64,000 bases of DNA from Myxococcus qinghaiensis (GCF_024198215.1 NZ_JAKCFA010000009.1:1-64000); one strand, 5' to 3'; positions 49,372 through 59,230 are shown, counted from the stretch's first letter. Notes: generated from the letters alone by a model not told the origin. Translations and numbers: made by a program.

Positions 49372-50115
49372 TCACGCCCCCGCCTTGTCCGGGTCCTCTT
49401 CGAAGCGCGCATCACCCGCGCCGGGCGCGTAGTCCCACGGGAAGACGACGAGCGCGCCCGTCGTCAGGCCGGCATAGTCCGGGGCGAAGCCCTCCGGCTT
49501 CGAGATGAGGCACGCCGTCGACACCTGGGTGGCGCCCGCCTCGCGCGCCAGCGCCGTGGCCAGCGACAGCGTGTCGCCGCTGGAGGCCACGTCGTCGACG
49601 ATGAGCACGCGCTTGCCCTTCAGCTCGCGCGGCATCTCCCCGCTCGTCTTCGGCCCACCCTTCGGGCGTCCTTCGTCACCCCGGTCCCTGCTGCGACGGC
49701 TGATGCGCACCGGGAAGAACGCGCAGCCGAGCGCCGAGGACAGCGCGCCGCCGACGAAGACGCCGCCGTGGGCCACGCCCACCACCGCCTCCGGCTTGAA
49801 CGTCTTGCGGATGGCGTCCGCCAGGTGGTGCACGGCGCGGTCGAAGTCCGCCCACGTCAGCTCCTTCACGCCCGCGGAGCGCTTGCGCGACTGGTCCTTG
49901 CCCGTGGGCTGACGCGGCGCTTCCACCTGCGGCGCCAGCACCAGGTCCACGGGAATGGAGACGAGCTTCTGCGCCTGCTTGCGCTCCGCGGCGGACAACG
50001 ACGCGGACGACGGCGCGACACGAGTCTTGGGAGAAGTCTTCTTCGAGGAGGACTTCGCGGTGGGCTTGCGCTTGCCCTGGGCCTTGGGCCCGGGCGTTGC
50101 CCGCTTGGTGGCCAC
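49372..50115 (-). CDS. Phosphoribosyltransferase-family protein with basic N-terminal tail
   Basis: A 247-residue protein. The first about 75 residues are a Lys/Ser/Pro-rich basic tail. The phosphoribosyltransferase domain follows, with the PRPP-binding loop VLIVDDVASSGDTL and upstream VVGVAHGGVFVGG. Together they resemble hypoxanthine/xanthine or ComF-type PRTases, but the substrate is unclear. The likely start is GTG 50115 with GGAG about 9 nt upstream; the open frame extends further upstream without a ribosome binding site. It ends 19 bp before selB on the same strand. Confidence 0.82.
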   Translation of the reverse strand: MATKRATPGPKAQGKRKPTAKSSSKKTSPKTRVAPSSASLSAAERKQAQKLVSIPVDLVLAPQVEAPRQPTGKDQSRKRSAGVKELTWADFDRAVHHLADAIRKTFKPEAVVGVAHGGVFVGGALSSALGCAFFPVRISRRSRDRGDEGRPKGGPKTSGEMPRELKGKRVLIVDDVASSGDTLSLATALAREAGATQVSTACLISKPEGFAPDYAGLTTGALVVFPWDYAPGAGDARFEEDPDKAGA

Positions 50116-50243
50116 GGCGGTGAGCTCCGGCTGGGGTGCGGCCCCGTCATACCCCGAGGACCGCGCCCTGGCCACATCCCGCTGAAGTCCGCCACCTCGA
50201 CACATCCGGATGACACACCGGGGTGACGGCTCAGCCGCTCGCG

Positions 50244-51275
50244 TCAGGCCGCCAGCTTCTCCTCCACCATGCGGTCCGCCACCTGCTCCGGACGAAGGCC
50301 GGACTCCTTCGCGCGCCGCAGCACCGTGTCGATGGTGTCGAAGATGTTCGCCGCCCGGGCGTACGCCTTCTCCCGGTCATACCCCGCCCACTCCTGGGCC
50401 ACGTTGATGAGGCCCCCGGCGTTGGCCGCGTAGTCCGGCACGTAGAGGATGCCCCGGCCGGCGAGCTGCTCCCCGTGTCGCATGGTGAGCAGTTGGTTGT
50501 TGGCCGCGCCACACACCGCCTTCACCTTGAGCAGCGGCAGCGTGGCGTCGTTGATGGCGCCGCCCAGCGCGCAGGGCGCGTAGACGTCCGCCTCCATGCG
50601 GTGCAGCGTGTCCGCGTCCACCGCCGTGGCGCCGTACTCCTTCACCGCGTGCGCGACGCTGGCGGCATTGATGTCGCTGACCCAGACCTTCGCCCCGCGC
50701 TCGTGCAGCTCCTTCACCAGGTACATGCCCACGTGGCCCACACCCAGCACCGTGACGCGCAGCCCCTTGAGGTCCGGGCTGCCGAAGACGTGCTTGGCCG
50801 TGGCCTCCATCGCGCGCGCCACGCCGTACGCCGTCACCGGCGACGGGTCTCCGCTGCGCTCCTTCAGGCCGACGACATGCTTCGTGTGCTTGCGCACGTG
50901 CTCCATGTCGTCCGTGCTGGTGCCGCTGTCCTCGGTGGTGATGTAGCGGCCGCCGAGCGACTCCACCGCGCGACCGAAGGACTCGAACAGCTTCGCCCGA
51001 TCGAAGTTGCCGCGCGGCAGCATGATGACGGCCTTGCCACCGCCGTGAGGCAGGCCCGCGAGCGCCGCCTTGTACGTCATGCCACGCGCCAGCCGGAGCG
51101 CGTCCGCGACGGCCTCCTCCTCGCTGGTGTACGTCGCCAACGCGCGCGTCCCACCCAGCCCTGGGCCAAGCCGCGTGTTGTGCATTCCGACGATGGCCCG
51201 CAGGCCCGTCCGGGAGTCGCTGAGCAGATGGACGGCTTCGTAGCCGCCCTCGAGCAATTGCGTGAAGTAACTCAT
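50244..51275 (-). CDS. Leucine/branched-chain amino acid dehydrogenase family
   Basis: A 343-residue Glu/Leu/Phe/Val dehydrogenase, most like leucine dehydrogenase. It oxidatively deaminates branched-chain amino acids to 2-oxo acids. The N-terminal GPGLGGTR and catalytic Lys in LPHGGGKAVIM are present, and the NAD-binding domain has VLGVGHVGMYLV, with GAANNQL and PDYAANAGGLI later. In myxobacteria, branched-chain amino acids feed iso-fatty acid synthesis, which affects development. That link is general knowledge, not shown here. Confidence 0.92.
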   Translation of the reverse strand: MSYFTQLLEGGYEAVHLLSDSRTGLRAIVGMHNTRLGPGLGGTRALATYTSEEEAVADALRLARGMTYKAALAGLPHGGGKAVIMLPRGNFDRAKLFESFGRAVESLGGRYITTEDSGTSTDDMEHVRKHTKHVVGLKERSGDPSPVTAYGVARAMEATAKHVFGSPDLKGLRVTVLGVGHVGMYLVKELHERGAKVWVSDINAASVAHAVKEYGATAVDADTLHRMEADVYAPCALGGAINDATLPLLKVKAVCGAANNQLLTMRHGEQLAGRGILYVPDYAANAGGLINVAQEWAGYDREKAYARAANIFDTIDTVLRRAKESGLRPEQVADRMVEEKLAA

Positions 51276-51309
51276 GGCGCGCGGCCTCTACCGAGGCCAC
51301 GCACCCAAG

Positions 51310-52200
51310 TCAAACCGTGCCGCTCTCCAACATGCCGCGAATGACATCTCCAGGAATGACATAGCGCGTCGTGCAGAATTGGCACGTGGCCTCCGCCTGT
51401 CCTTCCTTCTCCAGGAGGTCCTTCAGCTCCTCGCGGCCCAGCGCGAGCAGCGCGCGCTTCACGCGGTCCTCGCTGCACGAGCAGCCGAAGCGCAGCGGAT
51501 AACGAGACATCACCTCGAAGTCCGCCTCCGGCAACAGCGCGCGCAGCACCGCGGACCCACCCGACGCCGCGTGCGTCAGGAGCACCGACGTGGCGTCACG
51601 ACGCAGCCGCTCACCCAGCGCCTGGAAGGTCTCCAGGTCCGCGCCGGGCAGGGGCTGGATGAGCAGGCCGGCGACCACGCCCAGGGACTCCGTCTTGCCT
51701 TCCACCTGGAGGGGGAGCTGCGCCAGCACCAGGCGAGAGGGGAGCTGATCCGACTGGTGGAAGTAGCGCTCCAAATCCTCCGCGAGGTCGAAGCGCTCCA
51801 GCTCCACCGACGAGCGGTAGTGCTCACCGCCGCCCAAGTCCCTCAGCACGGACAGGAAGCCCTTGTTCCCCAGCACGGGACGCCATTGGTACTGGTGGTC
51901 GCCGCCCACGTACTCCACGAGGGTGTTCTTCACGTAGCCCCGCACGAGGCCGGACGTGTCGCCGTCCACGAAGAGGCCCCGCAGCGGCCCGTCGCACTCC
52001 ACCTGGAGGTTGACGCGGGACTCGCCCTTCTGGAGCGCTCCCAGCAGGGCGGCGGCGGTGAGGGCCTGGGACAGCAGCGCCGCGGCGGCGGGGGCGGTGT
52101 GGTGGGTGGCGCGGGCCTGGCGGGACAGGTCCGTGGTGAGCGCCAGCACCACGCGCGCATCGGACTTCTTCAGCAATCCACTGACGAGCTCATCGGACAT
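51310..52200 (-). CDS. hslO: Hsp33 redox-regulated chaperone
   Basis: A 296-residue holdase activated by oxidation. The C-terminal zinc centre ligands are seen as FGCSCSEDRV and TCQFCTTRY. The N-terminal substrate-binding part contains ATHHTAPAAAALLSQAL and the GPLRGLFVDGD motif. The start at 52200 is chosen because family homology begins there; upstream sequence is Pro/Arg-rich. The gene precedes the leucine-type dehydrogenase by 34 bp. Confidence 0.95.
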   Translation of the reverse strand: MSDELVSGLLKKSDARVVLALTTDLSRQARATHHTAPAAAALLSQALTAAALLGALQKGESRVNLQVECDGPLRGLFVDGDTSGLVRGYVKNTLVEYVGGDHQYQWRPVLGNKGFLSVLRDLGGGEHYRSSVELERFDLAEDLERYFHQSDQLPSRLVLAQLPLQVEGKTESLGVVAGLLIQPLPGADLETFQALGERLRRDATSVLLTHAASGGSAVLRALLPEADFEVMSRYPLRFGCSCSEDRVKRALLALGREELKDLLEKEGQAEATCQFCTTRYVIPGDVIRGMLESGTV

Positions 52201-52462
52201 GGCAGAGCGACTTAGCGTGCCCGAGCCGGCCGTGCCCGCCAACGTCGGAAGGCGGACGCCCCGTCGCATGCCGGCCCGGCAGCAGGGCCACCCAGGGTGA
52301 CGCATAAGGCCAGGCTTATGCCTCCGTGCGCGGCGGCTGCCATGCGGGGGTGCGGAAGAAATCCAGCGTCCTGGCCGGAACGGCTATAAACCGCCCTCCG
52401 ACAGTCACCTGACTTTGACTTGGGGCGCGGCCACTTGCCCGCGCGCCATCGCTGGAGACCCG

Positions 52463-53140
52463 ATGAGCACCCAGGCCGCCACAGCCGACGCCGTTTCAAC
52501 GAAGACTCCGCTCCTCAAGTCCCGCCTGGGCTCGTTCCTCGCGGTGGTGCCCCTGACGTTCTGGGTCGTCAACCACCTCTGGGACAACCTCTCCGCGTTC
52601 AACGGCGCGGTCGCGTGGGAGAAGTCCGTCACCACGTACGCCAACCCGTACTCCCAGGCCCTGACGTTCATCATCGTCATGCTGCCGCTGCTGTTCCACA
52701 CCGGGTGGGGCCTCGTCCGGCTCTTCAGCTTCCGGCCGAACAACAACCGCTACAACAACTACGGCAACTTCAAGTACATCCTCCAGCGCGTCAGCGCCCT
52801 GGGCGTGCTCGCCTTCCTCGGCGCGCACATCTGGCTGGCCTTCCTGCAGCCGCGGCTGGTGGCGGGACACCCGGAGGCCTTCTCCGACATCGCCCGGGAG
52901 ATGCGCTTCCACGGCCCCACGCTCATCGTCTACCTGCTGGGCACGCTGGGCACCGCGTACCACCTGGCCAACGGCCTCCAGGGCTTCGCCATGGGCTGGG
53001 GCCTGCTGGGCAGCGAGCGCGCCATGCGCCGCTTCGAGCCGGTCTCCATCATCCTCTTCCTGCTGCTGACGGCGATGAGCTGGAGCGTCATCTACGCGCT
53101 CTACACCGCGGGCGCCGCCTTCGGTCCCTCAAGCCACTAG
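52463..53140 (+). CDS. sdhC: Succinate dehydrogenase/fumarate reductase cytochrome b subunit
   Basis: A 225-residue membrane protein with five hydrophobic segments, typical of the cytochrome b558-type SdhC. His residues in VVNHLWDNL, PLLFHTGWGL, LGAHIWLAF and GTAYHLANGLQG are candidates for the haem ligands. The start at 52463 has GGAG 6 nt upstream. A strong terminator follows at once; sdhA and sdhB, which usually follow in this arrangement, are not in the window downstream. Confidence 0.9.
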   Translation: MSTQAATADAVSTKTPLLKSRLGSFLAVVPLTFWVVNHLWDNLSAFNGAVAWEKSVTTYANPYSQALTFIIVMLPLLFHTGWGLVRLFSFRPNNNRYNNYGNFKYILQRVSALGVLAFLGAHIWLAFLQPRLVAGHPEAFSDIAREMRFHGPTLIVYLLGTLGTAYHLANGLQGFAMGWGLLGSERAMRRFEPVSIILFLLLTAMSWSVIYALYTAGAAFGPSSH

Positions 53141-53202
53141 TCCCAAGGGCACGGCCCCCTCGCGGGCGCTGGGCCCTCTTCGCCACAGCCCTGAAAAGCA
53201 CA

Positions 53203-53236
53203 CCGGCCGCCCCCGAGACTTCCGGGGAGCGGCCGG
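53203..53236. terminator. Strong terminator between sdhC and ssb
   Basis: CCGGCCGC (53203-53210) pairs with GCGGCCGG (53229-53236), with an inner CCCCG/CGGGG pairing and a 7-nt loop. It is followed by TTCGTTTCT on the + strand. It separates the convergent sdhC and ssb genes. Confidence 0.88.
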
Positions 53237-53265
53237 TTCGTTTCTGGAGTGCCGCGCGACCTGGC

Positions 53266-53769
53266 TCAGAACGGGATGTCGTCCTCGTTGTTGCCGCCGC
53301 CGCCGGAGGGACCGCCCATGCCGTCATCCATGGGAGGCGGCTGGCCGTAGTCGTTGTTGTCCATGCCGCGCGACTGACCGCCACCACCGGACTGCCGGCG
53401 CCCACCACCACCGCCGCTCGCGCCATCCCCGGCGTCACGACCGCCCAGGAACGTCACCGCGTTGGCCACGACTTCCGTGGTGTAGTTCTTCCGGTTCTCC
53501 TTATCCATCCACTCGCGCGTCTGCAGGCGGCCCTCGACGTAGCACTGCCGTCCCTTCTTCAGGTACTCGCCGCAGAGCTCCGCGAGCTTTCCCCAGACGA
53601 CGATGCGGTGCCACTCGGTCCGCTCCTGCTTCTGGCCGTTCTTGTCCTGCCAGCTCTCGCTGGTGGCGATGCGGAAGTTCGCGACCGCCTGACCGCCCGG
53701 GGTGAACCGCACTTCAGGGTCCGCACCCAGGTTGCCGATGAGGATGACCTTGTTCACGCCTCCTGCCAT
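53266..53769 (-). CDS. ssb: Single-stranded DNA-binding protein
   Basis: A 167-residue SSB. The OB-fold (residues about 5-110) opens with [22 protein letters not shown] and includes [14 protein letters not shown] and [12 protein letters not shown] Gly-rich flexible region (about 117-155) leads to the acidic tip DDIPF, which recruits replication and repair partners. Confidence 0.97.
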   Translation of the reverse strand: MAGGVNKVILIGNLGADPEVRFTPGGQAVANFRIATSESWQDKNGQKQERTEWHRIVVWGKLAELCGEYLKKGRQCYVEGRLQTREWMDKENRKNYTTEVVANAVTFLGGRDAGDGASGGGGGRRQSGGGGQSRGMDNNDYGQPPPMDDGMGGPSGGGGNNEDDIPF

Positions 53770-53964
53770 GACCGCTCCCTCTGTCTTTCCGTCGAGTTCC
53801 CCTCCACCACGGAGAGGAATCTGCCCCGCCGGGCATCAGCCCTGGCAGGTTGCCTCCGACGTATAGCAGCGCGGCCTGACATTTCCAGAAGGCGGAGCCC
53901 GGCCCGCAGACTCGCCCGGCTGGCGGCCCCACGGACGAGGAGGCTTCGGAGGAAAGGTGCGGGA

Positions 53965-53989
53965 GGGCACCACCTGAGAGGTGGCACCC
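53965..53989 (-). terminator. Probable terminator of the PBP4-type gene
   Basis: GGGCACCACCT (53965-53975), GAG, AGGTGGCACCC (53979-53989): a hairpin with a two-base internal mismatch, immediately beyond the leftward peptidase gene. Confidence 0.55.
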
Positions 53990-54001
53990 GCCCACCCGGT
54001 A

Positions 54002-56284
54002 CTACCCGCCCGGACGCGTCTCCGCGGTGCGTGACGCATCAGGGGCACTGCCCGTGGAACGCGGGGGCGGAGGAGCCGAGGAGCCCCCCGCCGGCGCCAC
54101 CACCTGCACCGGCGCGCCGCCCTCGGGACGGGGCGCCTTGGCCTCCGCCACCTTCTGCGACAGCGTGGAGTCCAGCCCCTTGGCGAAGGTGGCCACCTGG
54201 GGGTCCGCCGCGCCCTGCAGCCTGCGCAGCGACTTCCAGAAGGGATGGTCCGCCTGCCCCGCCTGCACCAGCGCGCGGGCCAGCAGCGTGGAGGACGACT
54301 CCCGGTCCGCCGGAGACGCCGCGCGCAGCGCCACCACGAGCTCCTCCGGCGCCGTCCGGGCCACTTCGCCCAGCGCCACGGACATCTCCGTCTGCGCCTG
54401 GGCATCCACGCCCGTGGCGCCCGCCAGCTCCAGCACCCGGGCCAGCGCCTCCGTGTTACCGCCCGCCGCCAGCTCCACCATGCTGGTGACGCCGGGCACC
54501 TCCACGGACAGCAGCCGCGCCACTTCCCTCAGCCGGCCGTACACGTCATTGCCCGCCGAGTAGCTGTCCAGGAGCGTGCGCGCCCCCAGGTAGTCATGCG
54601 GGTTGGACTGGTAGAGGCTCTCCGCCAGCACCGCGCGCACCGCCGGGTCCCTCTCGCTGCGCCACGCCGTGCGCAGGAAGCCCAGGTTGCGCTGGTCCCT
54701 CTGCCGGCCCAGGTCCAGGTACGTCTTGATGCGAGCCGCCACGTCGTCGATGGCACCCGACGGCTTGCCCCCATCCGCCAGGGAGGCCACCGCGCTGGAG
54801 GGCCCCAGGCTGGAGCCCGTGGCGGCCACCGCCGCGCCCAGCGCGTCCAGGCCCGCGACGATGGGCCCGGCGCGGCCGGCGAAGTCGTTCACCATCATGG
54901 AGAAGGAGAAGCGCTCACCGCCCGCGCTCGTCACGTAGCCGCTCAGCGCGGAGACGCCCTCCAGCGTGCCCGTCTTCGCGCGCAGCTTGCCCACCGCGTC
55001 GCTGCCCTCGAAGCGGTACTTCAGCGTGCCGTCCTTGCCGGCGATGGGCACCGAGGACAGGTACTCCGGCGCGAAGGGGAAGCGCGTGTACATGTAGCGC
55101 AGGAGCTTGTTGAGCTGCGCGGCGGAGAAGCGGTTCGCGTCGTTCAGGCCGCTGCCGTTCTTCATCACGTACGTGCCGCGGGAGATGCCCACGTCGCGCT
55201 CCAGGAACTGCTCCACCACCTCCACGCCCTTGGTGAAGGTGCCCGGCTGGCCGCGCCCCTCCGCGCCCATCGTCTTGAGGAGCTGCTCGGCGACGAAGTT
55301 GCTGGAGAGCTTGTTGAGGCGCTTGAGCAGCACGTCGAACGTGTCCGACTGGGCCACGTGCACCATGCGCGCCTTGGACGGCGTCAGGCCCGTCTTCACC
55401 CGGCCCTTCACCTTCATGCCGCGCGTGCTCAACAGCTGCTTGAGCGTCTGGCCGAAGTACATGGGAGGGTTGTCGATCTTCTTCCAGACGCTGACGGCTC
55501 CGCCGCGCTCGGGCGGCACCTGCCCGCGCACCACGATTTTCTGCTGCGAGCCCGCCGCGTCCGACGTCACGGAGACGCGCCGCGCGCGCTTCGCGCCGGT
55601 GGACAGCTGGTTGTCCACGACGAAGTAGTCGCTGGGGGGCTCCATCTCCACGGTGCCCTTGGCGCCGGGGCTCGCGCCGGGGCGCAGGAAGATGGCCACC
55701 GCGTTCCAGTTGAGGCTCAGCGCGCCGGTGGGCGCCATGTAGGCCCGGTCCGAGTCCTCCTGGTCATACCCGGGCGGCGTGCGCTCGGCGTCGAACCAGG
55801 AGTCGTCCACGACGATGTCCCCCACCTCGCGCAGGCCCGAGTGCCACAGCTCCGACACCACGCCCCACAGGCGCTCGGTCGTCATGGACGGGTCGCCCTT
55901 GCCGCGCACGTAGAGCGTCTTCACCTTGCCGTCCGTCGGCATCTCCGGCTCGACGAGGAACTCCGTGTCGTAGCGGAACTCCGGCCCGAGCGTCGCCAGC
56001 GCCGCCGCGGACGTGACGAGCTTCACGTTGGACGCCGGGTTGAGCAGCTCGTCCGCGTTGTGGGTGAACACCACCGCGCCGTCGTCCAGGCTCTGCATGT
56101 GGACGCCCACGCGGCTCACCTTGAGCGGCGCGCGTTGCAATACCTCGAGCAACGCGGCCCGCAGGGCTTCGCGGTCCGCGCGCTTCTCGGCGGAGGTGGG
56201 CGGCGCCGCGAGGGCACCGTAGGGAAGCAGCAGGGAAACGATGGCCAGCGCGGCCAAGAGGTGTCTGGCTCGAAGAACCTGCAC
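54002..56284 (-). CDS. dacB: PBP4-type D-alanyl-D-alanine carboxypeptidase with C-terminal helical extension
   Basis: A 760-residue periplasmic serine peptidase acting on peptidoglycan cross-links or pentapeptides. After a signal peptide (LLAALAIVSLLLPYGALAA), the active-site motifs of the penicillin-binding fold are SxxK in NPASNVKLV, SxN in NGSGLNDAN and KTG in RAKTGTLEGVSA. The family domain ends near residue 490, and about 230 more residues form HEAT- or TPR-like helical repeats, ending in a Pro/Ala-rich tail. The GTG at 56284 has GGAG upstream and gives a normal signal peptide; an ATG at 56311 would add nine acidic or neutral residues and has no ribosome binding site. Confidence 0.85.
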   Translation of the reverse strand: MQVLRARHLLAALAIVSLLLPYGALAAPPTSAEKRADREALRAALLEVLQRAPLKVSRVGVHMQSLDDGAVVFTHNADELLNPASNVKLVTSAAALATLGPEFRYDTEFLVEPEMPTDGKVKTLYVRGKGDPSMTTERLWGVVSELWHSGLREVGDIVVDDSWFDAERTPPGYDQEDSDRAYMAPTGALSLNWNAVAIFLRPGASPGAKGTVEMEPPSDYFVVDNQLSTGAKRARRVSVTSDAAGSQQKIVVRGQVPPERGGAVSVWKKIDNPPMYFGQTLKQLLSTRGMKVKGRVKTGLTPSKARMVHVAQSDTFDVLLKRLNKLSSNFVAEQLLKTMGAEGRGQPGTFTKGVEVVEQFLERDVGISRGTYVMKNGSGLNDANRFSAAQLNKLLRYMYTRFPFAPEYLSSVPIAGKDGTLKYRFEGSDAVGKLRAKTGTLEGVSALSGYVTSAGGERFSFSMMVNDFAGRAGPIVAGLDALGAAVAATGSSLGPSSAVASLADGGKPSGAIDDVAARIKTYLDLGRQRDQRNLGFLRTAWRSERDPAVRAVLAESLYQSNPHDYLGARTLLDSYSAGNDVYGRLREVARLLSVEVPGVTSMVELAAGGNTEALARVLELAGATGVDAQAQTEMSVALGEVARTAPEELVVALRAASPADRESSSTLLARALVQAGQADHPFWKSLRRLQGAADPQVATFAKGLDSTLSQKVAEAKAPRPEGGAPVQVVAPAGGSSAPPPPRSTGSAPDASRTAETRPGG

Positions 56285-56510
56285 GCACGCTCCGGGGAAG
56301 TCGGCGGCCATTATGGGGAAGGGCGCGAAAGCACGGCAAGGGAGAGGGGGTGCGGGAGTCCACGGTTGGGCGCTCGCTCTACCGCCAAGTGGAAATTGGC
56401 GACCCTCACATGTGGACTTCTTTTCACTGCGGTCCTCTCAACGCCCAAGATGCCGATAACACCTGGGCGCATCATGAGGGGTGCCCCTGACAGCCGTGGA
56501 GGAAACTTCG

Positions 56511-56972
56511 ATGAGAGCGGTGGTGCAGCGGGTGCTGGAGGCATCAGTGACGGTGGACGGGCAACGGGTGAGTGACATGGGCCCCGGCCTGCTGGTGCTC
56601 CTGGGCGTGGGCAAGGGCGATACGGAAGCGGACGTGGCGTGGATGGTGGAGAAACTCGCCACGCTTCGAATCTTCGAGGACGCCGCCGGGAAGATGAACC
56701 TCTCCCTGGAGGACACCTCCCGTCAGCTCATCGTCGTCAGCCAGTTCACCCTCTACGGAGACGCGCGCAAGGGCCGGCGCCCCAGCTTCATCGACGCCAT
56801 GGAGCCCGCTGTCGCCAAGGCCCTGTACGAGCGCGCCTGCGAGGGCTTGCGTCAGCGCGGCCTCACCGTGGGCACCGGCATCTTCGCGGCGGACATGAAG
56901 GTGGCGCTCGTCAACGACGGGCCCGTCACCCTCCTGCTGGACAGCCCGGCGCCAGCGCCGCCCAAGCCCTAG
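56511..56972 (+). CDS. dtd: D-aminoacyl-tRNA deacylase
   Basis: A 153-residue enzyme that removes D-amino acids wrongly attached to tRNA. The active-site motif SQFTLYGDA and the GPVTLLLDS motif near the C-terminus are both present. The ATG at 56511 has GGAGG 8 nt upstream. The last four bases overlap the convergent gene ending at 56969. Confidence 0.95.
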   Translation: MRAVVQRVLEASVTVDGQRVSDMGPGLLVLLGVGKGDTEADVAWMVEKLATLRIFEDAAGKMNLSLEDTSRQLIVVSQFTLYGDARKGRRPSFIDAMEPAVAKALYERACEGLRQRGLTVGTGIFAADMKVALVNDGPVTLLLDSPAPAPPKP

Positions 56973-57814
56973 ATTCGGACGGTGCTGCCCTTGGTGACGA
57001 GCGCGGCCAGGCCCTGCTTGGCCATCGCCGCCTGGCGGATGTGCGTGGTGAGCGCGCCCAGCTCCCGAATCCAGCTCGCCGCGCGCGGCCCCAGCCCGGA
57101 GAAGGCCACCGTCAGCGGCGGCGGCTGAGGCAGCTTGCCCAGCCAGTAGCCAAGCACCTCGTCCTTCTCCGGCAGCGACGGCAGCTTCATGCGCTCCTGC
57201 TCGCGGGCGATGAGCCGCTCCAGCTTGCGCGGCAGGTTCACCTGCCAGTGCGCCACCGCTCGGGCCGGGCGCCAGGCCCAGTCGGCGAAGGCGAAGCGCT
57301 CAGTGGGGAAGTACTCGCCCCGGCCCTGGGTGACGAAGACGCGGTCCGGGGGGAACTCCGGGAAGGGGTCCCAGTGCCCCGCCAGCAGCGACGCCAGCCC
57401 CATGTCCGCCAGGGGCCTGAAGCGGAAGCCGTCGCGCACCTCGCGCGCGCCCTTCGAGTCCCAGTACGGGTAGTGGGGCTCCTCCAGCATCAGCGACAGG
57501 TGCAGCGCCTCGTCCCAGGCGTCCGCGTAGCCGGCGTGCTGCGTGCCCACCTCCCAGCCCGCGGGGCCTTCCTTCCAGGGGAGGAAGGCGAGCCGGTCCA
57601 CCAGGTCCGACCAGGGGTCCGTGTCCACCGAGCCCAGGCCTCCGGGCACCGCCGTGGCCAGCATCCGCTCGCAGAGCATCCGCGCCTGCCCGTCGCCCAG
57701 CGTCTCCAGGAGCGACTCCAGGGCGCCCGTCGCATCGCCCATGGCGCGCGCCAGGAACGGGAGCACCTGCTCGTGGAAGAACCGGTCGTTGATGGGCCGC
57801 AACACCACGTCCAT
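56969..57814 (-). CDS. Hypothetical protein downstream of ptsN
   Basis: A 281-residue soluble protein with no signal peptide. It is rich in Trp, Pro and Tyr ([38 protein letters not shown]), with helical segments at both ends. I recognise no family or catalytic motif. It begins 24 bp after ptsN on the same strand and probably belongs to its operon. Confidence 0.75.
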   Translation of the reverse strand: MDVVLRPINDRFFHEQVLPFLARAMGDATGALESLLETLGDGQARMLCERMLATAVPGGLGSVDTDPWSDLVDRLAFLPWKEGPAGWEVGTQHAGYADAWDEALHLSLMLEEPHYPYWDSKGAREVRDGFRFRPLADMGLASLLAGHWDPFPEFPPDRVFVTQGRGEYFPTERFAFADWAWRPARAVAHWQVNLPRKLERLIAREQERMKLPSLPEKDEVLGYWLGKLPQPPPLTVAFSGLGPRAASWIRELGALTTHIRQAAMAKQGLAALVTKGSTVRI

Positions 57815-57838
57815 GGGGTCCCCCCTGAGGACAGCCCC

Positions 57839-58300
57839 TCAGGGCCGTGCGTCTTCCTGGATGATGAGCTCGTGGATGGCCGCGGCCGTGGTCGCCTCCA
57901 GGATGGAGGCCCGGAAGCGGGGATTCTTGAAGAGGCGGGAGATGCGAGCCAGCGCCTTGAGGTGCACGCCCGCGCTGTTCTCCGGGGCCACCAGCGCGAA
58001 GAACAGGTGGGTGGCCTTGCCGTCGATGGCCTCGAAGTCCACGCCCGCCCGGGACACGCCGAAGGCCGCCTGGAGCTGCGACATGCCCTGCAGCTTGCCG
58101 TGGGGGATGGCCACGCCCTCGCCGATGCCGGTGCTGCCCAGCTTCTCCCGCTCGCGCAGCACCTCCACCAGCCGGTCTTCCTGAAGCAGGGGGTGGGCTC
58201 GCACCAACGTGGCGCTCAGCTCGCGCAACACCTCCGGCTTCGTCCGCGACTGCATGTCCGCGATGACGGCTTGGGGGCTGAGGAACTCGGCGATTCTCAC
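57839..58300 (-). CDS. ptsN: PTS IIA-like nitrogen-regulatory protein (PtsN)
   Basis: A 153-residue EIIA-Ntr-type protein. The phospho-acceptor His lies in GEGVAIPHGKLQGM. The neighbouring VSRAGVDFEAIDGKATHLFFALVAP is typical of the PTS_EIIA_2 fold. These proteins receive phosphate from PtsP/NPr and regulate rather than transport. GTG 58300 with GGGAG 5-6 nt upstream is the likely start; the open frame runs 35 codons further upstream without family features. Confidence 0.9.
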   Translation of the reverse strand: MRIAEFLSPQAVIADMQSRTKPEVLRELSATLVRAHPLLQEDRLVEVLREREKLGSTGIGEGVAIPHGKLQGMSQLQAAFGVSRAGVDFEAIDGKATHLFFALVAPENSAGVHLKALARISRLFKNPRFRASILEATTAAAIHELIIQEDARP

Positions 58301-58535
58301 TGACGCTCCCGCGCTGGCGCTCCTGAGATGGCGGCAATTACTCCTCACCCTCGATTCGCGCAAGGGTCGCCTGTCGTCCTGGCCCCACGGCCGCTCACTG
58401 CGCATCAGGGCCCGGGGGGCCTTGGGTTCGTCCCCAGGCCACCCTCCCCGGTCGTCCCTGGGGGCGATATGCGGCCGCGGGGCCGCCGTTTCCCGCCGTG
58501 AATCCTCGAATCAAAGCAGAAAGGGAGCGACCGCC

Positions 58536-59156
58536 ATGAAGCGAACTCTGTGCTCGAGCCTTGTCCTGATTTCGGTGTGGGCCACCGGCTGCGCCACCAC
58601 CGCGTCTCCAAGGGGCATGGCCCTGGGAGACGCCGCCGAGGAGTCCCTGCTCCTGCAGGGCGACGCCATCACCGGCCCCAGCTCCACGCTGAGCATCTCC
58701 GCCAACTCCATGCACGGCCGCTACCGCAGGGACCCTGTCTCGCTCGAATGGGACTACCAGAAGCTGACCGGCGCCGTGGGCCACCGGGCGACGCGGCTGG
58801 AGCTGGCCGAGGGGGACGACACCCGCGTCTGGGGCACCTTCGGCGGGCTGGCGGTGGACCTCACCGAGGACGGCACGTACCTGCACGGCCGCGTGGGGCC
58901 CTGCGCCTACGTGCTGAAGCGCCAGGGAGACACCCTGGCGGGCATGCGCGAGTGCGGCAGCGCGCTGGAGAAGGACGTCACCCTGGCCTTCCCCGCCGCG
59001 CTCCACCAGCGCCCCCTGGGAGAGCGGGCCGCGCTGATGACGCTGGCGCTCGTCAACGCGCGCGCCCCCCTGGCCTCGACCTCGATAACCGTCGCCAGCA
59101 TGGCGGGTGATGCTCGCAACGAGCAGAAGCGCATCGCTTGCAAGAAGTTCTACTGA
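58536..59156 (+). CDS. Putative lipoprotein of unknown function
   Basis: A 206-residue exported protein. The signal ends in a possible lipobox (WATGC, Cys 19). The mature part contains a beta-rich segment (RVWGTFGGLAVDLTEDGTYLHGRVG) and two pairs of Cys (PCAYV, ECGSAL, and ACKKFY at the end). The start has GGGAG 9 nt upstream. The family is not recognised. It is followed by a strong terminator. Confidence 0.7.
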   Translation: MKRTLCSSLVLISVWATGCATTASPRGMALGDAAEESLLLQGDAITGPSSTLSISANSMHGRYRRDPVSLEWDYQKLTGAVGHRATRLELAEGDDTRVWGTFGGLAVDLTEDGTYLHGRVGPCAYVLKRQGDTLAGMRECGSALEKDVTLAFPAALHQRPLGERAALMTLALVNARAPLASTSITVASMAGDARNEQKRIACKKFY

Positions 59157-59192
59157 CGAGCCGCCGGGCGCATGTCGCGGACCAACGCCCAG

Positions 59193-59230
59193 GGCGCGCT
59201 CCATCCCCCGGGGGAGGGGTGGAGCGCGCC
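59193..59230 (+). terminator. Intrinsic terminator of the 58536 gene
   Basis: A perfect 11-bp stem GGCGCGCTCCA (59193-59203) / TGGAGCGCGCC (59220-59230), followed by GTCTTTTT. The clearest intrinsic terminator in this half of the window. Confidence 0.93.
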
